A stretch of 64,000 nucleotides of DNA from Hedera helix (taxonomy: Eukaryota > Streptophyta > Magnoliopsida > Apiales > Araliaceae). The translations under genes were made by a program, and so were the position numbers. The notes under the pieces are model-generated. The model ran no database searches. It saw only the letters and a program-made list of their open reading frames with translations, and was not told where the DNA came from. Location: positions 22,802,744 through 22,866,743 of the forward strand of contig OX359278.1 of the NCBI GenBank assembly GCA_947179155.2, given 5' to 3'. Positions 36,781-50,763 of the stretch are shown piece by piece. Numbering within the stretch: position 1 is the stretch's first letter; each line of letters opens with the position of its first letter.

Positions 36781-37330
36781 TGAATGAATATCCTCCTCTT
36801 GCATTTGTTGTCATAGGTCCCACACACGACTGTGTGTACCATCTCTAACAACTCCATAACTCGTTCTCCATGTCCATTAAATGGAGATTTAGTCATATTG
36901 TCCATGATACAAGATTCACAAGTAATACTTGATTCATAATCAAAAGGCTTTAAAAGCCTATCTTTATACAACTTGTTTAGTCTTGTTTCATTAGCATGGC
37001 CGAGTTAACAGTATTGCATAAAGGTATGATTCATATCATCAATTTGCTTTTAGTTTGTTCAAATTGGAATATTTTTCATGTAAGTCAAGTATATAAAGTC
37101 CATTAAGTAATCAACCAGTTCTAAATAAAATATTATCATTATAAACAGAACAATGATTGTTCATTATTATAATGTCAAAAACCTTTCTTGTCATCACATG
37201 GAACTGAAATAATATTTTAAGAACTGGAATATAGTAAACTAACTTAATAGGCTTGCCCGTAGGCAGTGTTAAACTGTAAGTTCCCATGACTAATGCAACA
37301 ACCTTTGTTTTATTCCCCAGCACATATTAT
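36781..37330 (-). pseudogene. GAG-pre-integrase and integrase start, copia
   Basis: The minus-strand frame 36971-36768 reads NKLYKDRLLKPFDYE, then CESCIMDNMTKSPF, the conserved end of the GAG-pre-integrase zinc-binding domain, then MVHTVVCG. The integrase catalytic core should begin with an Asp at the position that is Val here, and one extra G (within 36815-36840) shifts the frame, so the following core residues appear in another frame. The same two lesions are in the plus-strand copy. The ORF ending at 37323 is a decayed stretch upstream of this domain. Confidence 0.8.
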
Positions 37331-38290
37331 TTATCCTTTGTTTAGCTTTCTACTTCTACTTAGTCTCTGCAACGACTTGCATATGTGAGACCATCATCCG
37401 GTATCTAATACCTAAGTAGAAACTTGACTTATAGAAAGTTCTATTTTATTATGAATAAATCTATATCTGTAGCTGAAGCTTCATTAAACATCTTCTACTT
37501 AACTACTGCAACTCTCTTGCAGTTGTTCTTCTAGTGTCCCAGCTTATTGCAATGAAAGCAAACTTCTTTGCCCTTGGGATCACTTTTATTTATGTCATTT
37601 GTTTAGCCTTTCTTTTACCTTCTACTCTTTTTGACTCCTCAGAAATACTTTGGCCATCTTCCTACGCTTAGAAGATTCATCTACGAGTAAGACTTGGTTT
37701 TTCTAAGAAGGAAAGTGACTCTCAACAGTCTTCAACATAGTAAGCAAATCAGTTAAACTGACTTCTAGCTTATTAATGTTTGAAGTTCACAACATATTGT
37801 GAATAGGAGTCAGTGAGTGACTGTAAGATCAAATCTTGCCTCAACTCTCCATCATTGACAAAATATGTTGTCCTAATTGATCAATCGAATTGATCATCTT
37901 CAGGACATGTATCTATACTGTAGTGTCATTGGTTATTATAGATCGAAAGAGCTCCTTAGATATCTTATATCTAGTTGACCTACTTTGCTCACCATACAAC
38001 TATTGAATGTGCAGCAATATAGTAAGTGCATCCATTTTCTCGTGTTGACATTGTAACTCGATACTTATGGATGCAAGCATGATACATTGAGCCACATTTG
38101 CATCATCTTGCCATTTAAAATAGCAATGTCTTCCTCAGAGGCTTAGTTTGCAATGTTTGCAGAAATAGGTAAATTAAGGACATTTGCTAGCTTTTCAGCA
38201 TTGAAAACTTTTCTCAAATTTGTTTAATCAATCCGAACAATTCGGTTCGATTAATTGTTAGCATCCATTATGTTATGAAGTGTTAATGAA
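37331..38290 (-). pseudogene. Gag with zinc knuckle, copia minus copy
   Basis: Around 37535-37580 the minus strand encodes VCFHCNKLGH followed by a stop in place of the usual Trp and then NNCK, a CX2CX4HX4C zinc knuckle with one nonsense change. Upstream (to about 38265) lies the gag body equivalent to 54601-55340 of the other copy, with many stops. The gag start lies near 38270, where MDANN-like sequence appears. Confidence 0.75.
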
Positions 38291-41015
<2,725 letters not shown>

Positions 41016-42968
41016 TGTTGATTTACAAAAATATGGCATACATATAATCAAATTATATAAGCGCAACGGAAGCAAGAAAAATAAGATTTTAAAATTTTTT
41101 TACAAACCAATAACTCAGATCTTTCTTATGCGACTATTGTTAATTGAGGAAGGATAAAAAAATTTATACCTTTGTAGAACTAAGCTTCCACGGGTACAAG
41201 TTCAACTCCCTTTAATCCTTCGCTTTCTTCTTCAAATTCACCGATTAGATTTCACGGATCAATGGTAGCTCCCCAAATGTGAAGCCTCTAGAGGTAATCC
41301 ACCAAGAGATCTATGAATTAAAGAAATGGATTTTGATTTCTCCAAACCATGGGTGGCTAACCTTAATTCTCTCTCACTCCTTAGATGTAGAGAATTATAG
41401 AGTACTATCTCTATTCTAATGAAATAGTGTGTAACCTTGATCTATGATAAGACTTCTCTTATTTATAGATCTAGTCAACCCTCCTAAACTATTTAAGATT
41501 AGGGTTTTAATTTAATTCCCAATTTAATTAATAACTAAATTAATTAATTATAATTCCTAAATCATTTAGGAACTTAATTATTTAATAATGAGAGTACTTC
41601 TTATTAATTAATTATTAAACCATTTAGTAATTTAATTAATTATTATAATTATAATTCCTAAACTATTTAGGAACTTAATTATTTACAATAATACCACTAC
41701 TTATTAATTAATTCTTAAACCATTTAGGAACTAAATAATAATATTAGTAATAATAATAATAGTAATAATAATAAGAATTCTCTTATTAATTTATAATTAA
41801 TATTTCTAAAATACTAAACTATAAATATTAAGCTATTTAATTTATTCTATCACCATAGTATAAATTAAATATACTTAATTTATTATTACGATTATGCCAT
41901 CCACTTCTAAAATAAATATTACTCTTTTGCGGTGTGACCTTTTAGGTTCTCCATATTAAACCGGTTGTATAATAAATAAATTAGAATATTTCTAATTCAT
42001 TTATTAAGAATTACCTCTTTAATTCAGAATAAATAATTATTCCACAATAAGGGTAAACCCCCTTAGCGATTAGTCGACATTCCAAATAATATAGATTTCA
42101 ACATTTGATCGTAACAGAACCTTCAACGAATAGTTACCGTACAATTCAATCATTCTACCATACAATGTCTCAATCAAATATAAGACATAGAATTTCTGTC
42201 AAGTCTTATTTATTTGCTCATATGCATTTCAATTCACAAATACACAAATCTAGTTAATGTAAATTAAAAACTTATTTCTAATTCCATTTAACCCTGGTCA
42301 GGGATTTCTGAATTATCACTTATTGAATCGCATAGGACATTCTCTCCCTTTACTGGAAGTGGTAGATCCTTTGTTGATCATTCACTTATCTCCATGTATA
42401 CCTTATTATACACAAGCATATTATTTGATATACCAACAAGTCTTAAGGAATATGTCAAAGTATAACTTAGTACACACAAGATACTATGATGATCTCAAGT
42501 CCAATGATCACTTGTATGACTATCACATAAGGAACTCTTATTGACAGACAAGTAAAACTCCATTAGGTGTTCCTTGAGCGAGTCACGTTCAGTGAACTTA
42601 TTCTCTAATAAGCACCTACATACTTGTTTTAGTGTCTCTACACAAATGATTATGAGAACAATCGTCCTCTTCATAAGAGCAAGCATAATATGTACCAATC
42701 TATCCGGATCTACTAATCCCCTTTTAGTGATCCAACGATTATGAACAATTTTAGTTTTGAGCTATCTTGAATTTAGATCTCATTAGCATGATCCTCATCA
42801 TGGTTCTAAAAGTATTGCTAGAAAACTATGGGTTTATCTATTTGATTAATGCAAGTAATTAATCATGAATAAAGAAATATCTTGATACTTTTATTAATAA
42901 ATGAATAAGATTACAAAGGATATACTTATCACATCAAATGTGATTGGCTTGAAGGCATACTACTTTCA
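41016..42968 (-). repeat. 5' LTR of the minus copia element
   Basis: On the plus strand it runs from TGTTGATTTAC (41016) to GGCATACTACTTTCA (42968). The sense TATA box is on the minus strand in the GATCTATAAATAAGAG context near 41455-41472, matching 49810-49822 of the plus copy. Length is 1953 bp. The frames at 42323-42698 are the same chance frames as in the other LTR copies. Confidence 0.88.
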
Positions 42969-43411
42969 AGTTATATGTACTCGCTTAAAAGTAAATAAAA
43001 GTGTTTACCGTTTAAATCCGTGTGATCTTTTATTTATATGATTGCCTTATTTAGTCGATAGTGATATGAAAAATAAAGCTATACTTTTGAGATAGAGTCG
43101 TTCGTCAAATGTTTGATTGTATGAGTTTATCTAGATTTTGAATAGTTGAAACAGTGGGGGCGTGCGCGCGCGCGCGCACACACACACACAAGAATCTTGA
43201 ATATTTATGGAATTGCTGATTATGTTGCGATTTTAAAATTTATCATGTTTTGAGATTTCGTTTGAATCATGTTATACAATCTGAGGCCATTGATCCAATT
43301 CGTGATGATTTGTTGCTTGAGAATCTGGTATGTATTTTTTATGTGTTAGTTTTATAGTTCTGTTTTTGGTGTTTTGCACGAGGATGAGCAAAAGCTAAGT
43401 GTGAAAAAATT
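42969..43411 (+). other. 3' untranslated end of an Athila/Tat-type element with PPT
   Basis: The segment ends GAGCAAAAGCTAAGTGTGAA followed by AAAATT and then the LTR start TGATA. This looks like the GAGCAAAAGCTNAGTGTGGGG-type polypurine region that precedes 3' LTRs of plant Athila/Tat elements. A GC/CA dinucleotide tract lies at about 43158-43191. No clear reading frame remains. The left side is cut by the minus copia element. Confidence 0.6.
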
Positions 43412-44887
43412 TGATAAAAATGAATTTTATTATATTTTTATCCCTTAATTCTTAGTTTTTATAATTATTTTGTGTCTAATTATATTATTATTATTTTTTG
43501 TGAGTTATTAAGTGTTGTATATTAGTTTTAGGTATTTTATGTTAACTTCATGTGTTTTGGCATTGTTTTGTAGGAATTGGAATAATGGATAGTTGGATCG
43601 AAGTTTGGAATTGCTATATTTGGATTTTCAGCTTACGGATTTACCTAGCAGTAACTTCAGACTCAATTTTGAGCTTTAATCCGAGTACAATTTGTCAAAT
43701 CTTAAAACATGAAAATTGTAGATCTACTCTTCAACTTTTCGGAACATCTTGAATTGCCTCAATTGGAGGCAGTGTAGAAAATGGGCCAGCGCCTGTTTTA
43801 TCAAAGGACGATAGTGCATAAAATTGACTAGCGCCGACAGCGTTAGAAATGACTTGTGGTCAGCGTCGACGATGTTGTTTGGCAGAAAGTTCAGCATTAG
43901 CGGCGTTGGTTGGCGTCAGCACCAACAACGCTCTAGGTCGCAGTCGACTTGGTTTTGATATTTTTAACTCCAAATTAGATTAGGTTGTCCATATATGCTA
44001 GCGATTTGATATGTAACTTATAAATACCCTTCAAAACTCATATTTTAGAAAGAGATAACATAGATTAGGAAATATTCAAGCAAGGTTTTATTAGATTTTA
44101 AGGAGGATTCACACATTCATTCATTCATAGAGATTATTATGCATAACATGTCAGACTAAGTTTTTTTATTCAGTTCTAGGAGATTTCAAACCCGTTTGCG
44201 GTTAATGGTCTAATCAATTCAGTATTATTATTTCTTCTTCCTTATATGAAATTATTTGTGATAATCTATTTTAATTGTTTATTTGATATTAAATTTGATT
44301 GGTTTGATTAGAGCTCGTTAAATTGATCAAATTATTATCAATTGCTAGATTTAAGAATTACATTATGTGTAATTGATATTATTCTTAATCGTTGATAGTG
44401 AATAGTGATAGATGATTGTGGTCAAGGTTTTGTCTATTGCTATGGTTATCATGGTATGAGTTAAACTGTCTGATCTTATGAGATTGTTGCTTATAATAAT
44501 CTAATTTTCTTGTGATTAATTCTTCCATTATATTAAATTTAGAGAGCTTATTTTAGGTTATATAATGGTTAAAATCTAATGAAGAGCTTATTTTATTAGA
44601 TTAAAATTAAGAATTTTTTTGAAAAAATAGAGCTTGTTGTTATCTAGGGTTATTAGTTTTATGAAAGGAAAGAAATGTATTTTGATTTATTGATCTATTA
44701 ATTGTAAGGGTGAGATTGAACCGAAGAACTGAATTCTTTAATTTATTGGTTAATCTTATTAATTTATTTTGTTTATTTTATTAATTATAAATAATTTCAA
44801 CCCCCCCCCCCCCCCAATTTTAGTTTAGATTGCATAAAATTAAATTAATCATTTTCTGTGGGATCGACTCTTACTTACACTACCACA
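43412..44887 (+). repeat. Athila/Tat-type LTR (family D copy 2), 1476 bp
   Basis: It starts TGATAAAAATGAATTTTATT and ends ACTTACACTACCACA. It aligns with 18545-21954 without the Helitron and gives its empty site (AAATTATTTGTGATAATC near 44250). A run of 15 C lies at 44801-44815. The end matches the Tat LTR end (GTGGGATCGACTCTTACTT). The frame at 43552-43752 is chance. Confidence 0.82.
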
Positions 44888-45073
44888 TAAATATTTTTTC
44901 AAAGTAAGATTTTATTTTTGGGTACTTGCAACATTACACCAATTCTGCTCCCAAATAATTTGGATTGGATATGAATTGTAACTCACAGTCAACAATTAAT
45001 GATCTAGAGGTAATCGAAACAAAGACTATCCTATTACTTTTCAATAGCTCATATAAAAAAAATTCATCTGACC
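44888..45073 (+). other. Short non-coding flank between two LTRs
   Basis: It begins TAAATATTTTTTCAAAG, which resembles the bases just inside the 5' LTR of the Tat element (TATTTATTTTTCCAAA), so it may be the start of an internal region, cut by Ogre element 2. No gene. Confidence 0.4.
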
Positions 45074-47200
45074 TGTCGACGCCGGGAAAGTCGTTTCGTT
45101 TTTTTTATAATTTCCCTTTCCAATTTTAGCCTTTTGTTTTAAGATGTGATTTTTTGAAAAGGGTCGGCTTAAGTGTCGACGGGGTTTGAAAGGTCGATTT
45201 TATGATGAGCCAATTGACCAGAGTCGCCAGTTGGTATATTTGAAATGGATGTACAAACTCATCCGAATTTTGTTTTCGTAATCGTTGGCTCATGTATGAC
45301 TCCAAATTAATTGGTCTGCGAACCGAGATTCATAGAGTTTGGGGGCTTGCTTAAGCGAGGGGAAAGTGTTAGGCATCCCCCGACTTCCGTGAAAACACGA
45401 TTACCGCAATCTTGATGTTTTCCTATCCTTTTAATAATCCTGAAATGTGTGTATGCGCATGTGTGTGCGTGTATGCCTAAATGAATGTTTGTGGTGAATT
45501 TTGTATGAAAGTTGCTTTGATTTTTTTATGTAGCAAACATGCTTTATCGGGGAAGCGTTTTAGACGTCTTTTGACCAAAATGACAAGGTTTTGTTTTATA
45601 ATAGAGATTGATTTTAATTTTGAAAACGATGAGGTTTTTTATTAGGTGTCACTTTTAGAAAACAAGGGTTTTTCAACATTTGTCAAATAGAAATCGAGAC
45701 TATACATTGCCTTTAACATTAAAGTTGAATAAAATGAAGGCAACTTTTAGGAGCTCTTTAACCCTATGCACCAAAGTTTAATGAAAACGTTTATCCATTT
45801 TTTTTCGAAACCATTTTTTTTATGATATTTCAAAACCGTTTGTAGCCTTTTCATCAAACAGGAATCAAAGTTCACTCAAACTCTTAATTTTAAACCTCGT
45901 GATTCTAATATCCTAATTTGATTACTTTTTAGAAAACCTTTGTCGTTTGCCTTACTTTGGGAAACCGTTTTTTCATGTCGTAAATCAAACCAAGCATCCA
46001 AAAATGTGTCGGGGCTATCCATGGGCATGTGAGTCGTCTAAATAACCTCAAACACCCACAGCCACATGTTTTACTATTATGGGACCTTAAACCCGATCAC
46101 GGTTTGATATCGCTTTAAGGCCTAATATTTACATATGTACAAAAATGGACCACTGTCGGGACTACATACACCAAGGTTTGTCCATCTTCGGAATTTGATC
46201 ACGAGGATCTCGTTCCTAGGCTCACAATCCCAAAGTCACTGCACAACCATACCAAGACAAGCTTAACAATATTAGACTCGTTACTATATTACAAGAATCA
46301 AAAATTGCAAGCCTAACACTATGAACTACCCATTAACACAATGAACTACATATTACCGTACGGGTATCATCGGGACATTAGGAGGAAATTACGTTCCGAT
46401 GGAACTAATAATCCCTAATCCACGGATACTCAATACTGTAACAACATACTACATTTAAACAACTCAAAACACAAGACTATAATAATAGGACAAGCAAAAA
46501 TATCAAAGAAAACACCATTTTCACCGTGCAATACACCAATGGACGCTTTATATTTCACTATCGAGCAATAACACGAGAATACCTAACTATTTGAGCAAGA
46601 GAAATGCAATCCTCACTAGATTTAAGCCAATCTCGAGCCTATCTCTCTCTACCTCGCCATTCTCTCTCTCTAGTTTTAGGAAAAAATCCATCTTTTTTTC
46701 TTTTGCAGATCAAAAATGGAGTTGTATAGGTGACCGAGGGCAGTCGCCCCCGCCGAATCCTCGGCTGCCGTGTTGTCTCCTCAAGCCATGAAAGTGTCCA
46801 GTTGTCGGTGGCCGCAGTTGCATCTACGGCTGCCCAGCTTGCTTTTCTCGATTTTCGTATCATGCAGTCTTAAATCGTCAATTTTTGCTGTATTATTTTT
46901 GAAGGCTGTTACCTGATGTATAAATTGCTCTTTATGCCTGGTTCCATGGAGTGAGACCCCCGACTGTCGTAAGCGTAGTTGTCATTCGTCGTTTTTGGCG
47001 ACCAAATCAGGCTTTGTCTGGATCGACTGTGTGTTTTGCCTCAAATGACCCGATGCTCGTTGTTCGTTTGGCAGCTTTGACCGCAAGCCGTTGTGGTGGA
47101 TTCGTGTTGGGGTCCACCTTCCTTTTCGTATGTCGGGTCAAATGACGATTTTGCCCTCCTGTCAGGGTTAGTACACAAGTGCAAAATTTGGGTGTCTACA
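45074..47200 (-). repeat. 3' LTR of Ogre-like element 2 (2127 bp)
   Basis: On the plus strand it runs from TGTCGACGCCGGG (45074) to GGGTGTCTACA (47200). The next bases (GCTGCCCTCTTTATCATG) are, on the minus strand, an AAAGAGGGCAGC polypurine tract ending at the LTR start, which identifies a 3' LTR of a minus-strand element. A GC-rich palindromic block is at 46811-46831. The flank on the left is TGACC; its partner would be beyond the window. Frames at 46591-47286 are within the LTR. Confidence 0.87.
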
Positions 47201-47379
47201 GCTGCCCTCTTTATCATGTTTATGCAATGGTAAGTGAAATGAACATGATAAAGAAGTAGGCACCCAATGCATGATGATGGCAACATATGTTATTGATGCG
47301 ATATATATCAATTATGCAACATATACATATTAATGATGCAACATCAATATCACTGGTTACTGTCTCTCTTGCTTATCGC

Positions 47380-47545
47380 ATATCGCATATCAAGTCGCAT
47401 ATCAAATTGCATATCATATTAAATCAAAATCACGTCAAATCGCATATAAAATCGCATATCGCATTGCTTCTCATATGATGTATCGCAAATCGCATATCAC
47501 ATCGTACATCGCCTCGCACATCGCATCGCACATCGCATCGCTTTG
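47380..47545. repeat. Short ATCGCATATCGC-type repeat
   Basis: Units of roughly 10-12 bp around TCGCATATC and TCGCACATCG repeat about fifteen times with variation. Confidence 0.85.
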
Positions 47546-47850
47546 GGAAATTCATCCTTGTTTTCTCATCTCGCAAGCTCGTATTTCAAATTTTCAAGCT
47601 TTAAATTTTATTTTAAAAGCCTCTTTTATCTTGAAAATTCAATCTTTTCATTGGATTATGCTTCAATCTGAAATTCGCTTCTATTTTGCTTGAATTTTTT
47701 TTTCACTCTGTCGCATCGCAATAGCTTTCAATTAATCTCACTTGATTTTTGATTGATTTTTGGATTTTTTTTCACTTGATTTCGTTTTTGCATTTCATTT
47801 GATTTCATCTCTGGGGCATCGTTGGTTCTTGTTTCCAACGGGTCCTCAGT

Positions 47851-48264
47851 TCATCGTCGGATCTTTCTCCAACGGGTCGTCTCGTCATCGTCGGATCTTT
47901 CTCCAACGGTCATCGTCAGATCTTTCTCCAATGATTCATATCGTCATCGTCGGATCTTCCTCTAACGATCATCGTCGGATCTTTCTCCAACGGTCATCGT
48001 TGGATCCTTCTCCAACGGGTCGTCTTGTCATCGTTGTATCTTTTTCCAACGGGTCGTCTCGTCATTGTCGGATCTTTCTCTAACGGTCATCGTCGGATCT
48101 TTCTCCAACGGTCATTGTCAGATCTTTCTCCAACGGGTCGTCTCGTCATCGTCGGATCTTTCTCCAACGGTCATCGTCAGATCTTTCTCCAACGGTCATC
48201 GTCGGATCCTTCTCCAACGGGTCGTCTCGTAGTTGTTGGGCTTCGTCTCCAACAAGTTGTCTCG
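47851..48264. repeat. 25/34-bp tandem repeat array in Ogre 3' UTR
   Basis: About thirteen good units of TCATCGTCGGATCTTTCTCC plus AACGG (25 bp), of which about half carry an extra GTCGTCTCG (34 bp), and two decayed units at the right edge. The two unit lengths alternate in short groups. There are no unique spacers, so it is not a CRISPR-like array. Confidence 0.93.
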
Positions 48265-48396
48265 TAATTGCCGGATCTTGTCTCCGGAATCGCTGTGTAT
48301 TGTCCCAAATGGACTCGTATCGTATTGTACATTATATGAACAAAATGCAATAGTCGCTTGAACAAATTTAAAAGGAAAGCGTACCTAATTAGTTTG

Positions 48397-50231
48397 TGAA
48401 AGTAGTATGCCCTCAAGCCAATCACATTTGATGTGATAAGCATATACTTTGTAATCTTGTTCGTTTATTAATAAAAGTATAAAGGCATTTCTTTATTCAT
48501 GGTTAATTACTTGAATTAATCAAATGGATAAACCCATAGTTTTCGAGCAATGTTTTTAGAACCATGATGAGGATCATGCTAATGAGATCTAAATTCAAGA
48601 TAGCTCAAAACTAAAATTGTTCCTAATCATTGGATCACTAAAATGGGTATTAGTGAATCCGGATAGATTAGTACATACTATGCTTGCTCTTATGAAGAGG
48701 ATGATTGATCTCATAATCATTTGTGTAGAGACACTAAAGCAAGTATGTAGGTGCTTATTAGAGAATAAGTTCACGAAACGTGACTCGCTCAAGGAACACC
48801 TAATGGAGTCTTACTTGCATGTGAATAGGAGTTCCTTTTGTGATAGTAGTACAAGTGATCCTTGGACTTGAGATCATCATAGTATCTTGTGTATGATGAA
48901 TTATATTTTGACATATTCCTTAAAACCTTTAGGGTGTATCAAAGGGTATGATTGGATATAATAAGTCATACATGGAGATAGGTGAGTGATCAACAAAGAA
49001 TCTACCACTTCTAGTAAACGAAGGGAATGTCCTATGCGATTCGATAAATGACAACTCAGTAGTCCTTGGCCAAGGCAGAATGGAAATTAGAAAGTAGTTT
49101 CTAATTTACATTAATTAGAGTTATTCATTTAAGGATCGAAATGCATATAATCAAATAAAATAAGACTTGACAGTTATACCATGTCTTATATTTGATTGGG
49201 GCGTTGTGAGGTAGAAGGATTGAATTGTACGGTAACTATTCGCTGAATAGGTTCTTTTGTGATTAAATATTGAAATCTATATTATCTGAAAAGTCGTTGA
49301 TCGCTAAGGGGGCTTACCCTTATTATGGAATAAATATTATTTATTTAAATGAATTAAATAGTTTAATTTATTTATATAAATAAGATTAGAATAGTTCTAA
49401 TTAATTTATTCTATAACCGGTTTAATATGGAGAACCTAAAGGGTCACACCGCAAAAGGAAAATAATTATTTAAGAAGTAATTGGCATAATTGTAATAATG
49501 AATTAAGTATATTTAATTTATACTATGTGGATAGAATAAATTAAATAGCTTAATATTTATTATTTAGTATTTTAGAAATACTAATTATAAATTAATAAGA
49601 GGAGTCTTATTATTATTATTACTATTATCACTATTATTTAGTTCCTAAATGGTTTAGGAATTAATTAATAAGAGTACTCTCATAATTAATAATTAAGTTC
49701 CTAAATAGTTTAGGAATTATAATTATTATATTAAATCAATTAAGTTCCTAATTAGATTAGGAGTTTAATTAAAAACCCTATTCCTAAAGGTGTTAAGAGG
49801 ATTTACTAAATCTATAAATAAGAGAAGTCTTATTATGGATTAAGGTTACACACATACACTTCCACAAGTTTTAGGAGAGTACTCACATATTCTCTAGAGA
49901 GAGAAAACTAGGGTTTGCCATAACCCACTTCTTGAATTATTATTATTCCTTGGTAGATCACCTCTAGAGGCCAAACACTTGGGTGGCTTACATTGATCAT
50001 TGGAATCTAATCGGTGAAATTCAAGGAGAACGCAAAGGATTTGGAGGTGAACTTGTACCCGTTGAAGCTTTGAGTTCTACAAGGGTATATCTCTAACTTC
50101 TTCTTTGTTAATTAATAATTGCGCATAAAGGTCGATCCTGGATTATGGTTTGTAAATTTTTAAATTTGATTTTACCATGCTTCCGCTATTTTATGCAATT
50201 TGATTGCGTCTATGAATATTACAAACCAACA
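48397..50231 (+). repeat. 5' LTR of the plus copia element (1835 bp)
   Basis: It starts TGAAAGTAGTATGCCCTC and ends ATTACAAACCAACA. The TATA box CTATAAATA is at 49812-49820, followed by a transcribed part with CTCTAGAGAGAG near 49890-49905. Small frames (48595-48871) are chance and are shared with the other LTR copies. Confidence 0.93.
49812..49820 (+). promoter_or_regulatory. TATA box of copia 5' LTR
   Basis: CTATAAATA in the context AAATCTATAAATAAGAGAAG. The same box is present in the 3' LTR fragment at about 59377-59385. Confidence 0.7.
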
Positions 50232-50232
50232 G

Positions 50233-50246
50233 TGGCATCAAGAGCC
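50233..50246 (+). other. Primer-binding site of the plus copia element
   Basis: TGGCATCAAGAGCC one base after the LTR end. It resembles the initiator-Met-tRNA site (TGGTATCAGAGCC) of copia elements, with changes that the minus copy shares in part (TGACATCAAGAGCC). Confidence 0.7.
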
Positions 50247-50626
50247 AAACTTCATGCGAATTATTAATTATTTAAATTTCATATATGTATGAGTATGTGT
50301 TTAGAACAATTTATTGAGCATAATTTGTTGTATAAAATTATTATTTTTTATAAACCGAAATTAGTTAATTACCAATTTTGAAAAAAATTCAAAGTTTCGG
50401 ATATATATAAACTCGTTGTTTCCGTGTTATTGATATATAACTTTTACTGAATTTGGAAAAACCCGAAAAGTGCGGCTACTTTGTTTGACCGAAAAGTGTT
50501 TGCTTAATACACCACAACAAGAGTGCTTTTTCGGAATTGAATATATATGATATATTATATACAAAGCAACTTGTTTTGGTTTTGGGAAATTGAAAAACTA
50601 AAAAGCAGCGCCTGTTCGGTTTTTGG

Positions 50627-50699
<73 letters not shown>

Positions 50700-50763
50700 G
50701 TAATGCTCGGTTTATATGTATATATATTAAAGCAGCAATTTTTTTTTTTTTGGTGTAAACAAC
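50247..50763 (+). other. Copia leader, first part, with AT microsatellite
   Basis: Non-coding leader matching the minus-copy leader near 40100-41000. An AT tract lies at 50631-50693 and a T-run at about 50739-50751, just before the Ogre solo LTR. The frame at 50547-50783 crosses the microsatellite and is not a gene. Confidence 0.7.

Larger units (their letters stand above)
47201..48396 (-). other. Ogre element 2, 3' untranslated region with tandem repeats
   Basis: Non-coding sequence next to the 3' LTR. It holds two tandem arrays (47380-47545 and 47851-48264). It is interrupted at 48397 by the plus copia element (TSD GTTTG) and resumes at 59802. Ogre elements are known to carry variable tandem repeats in this region. 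The frames at 47287-47693 and 47760-48267 only translate the repeats. Confidence 0.78.

Noticed and set aside
46591..47286. Possible host exon around a GC-rich patch
   Set aside because: It is the 5' half of the Ogre LTR and matches the three other copies.
47851..48264. CRISPR-like regular array
   Set aside because: Units are directly adjacent or separated by the same 9 bp; no unique spacers, and the context is a plant retrotransposon.
47760..48267. Repeat-protein-like frames with FSNGSSRHRRIFLQ-type units
   Set aside because: The frame is open only because of the 25/34-bp tandem DNA repeat in the Ogre 3' UTR; no start context or domain.
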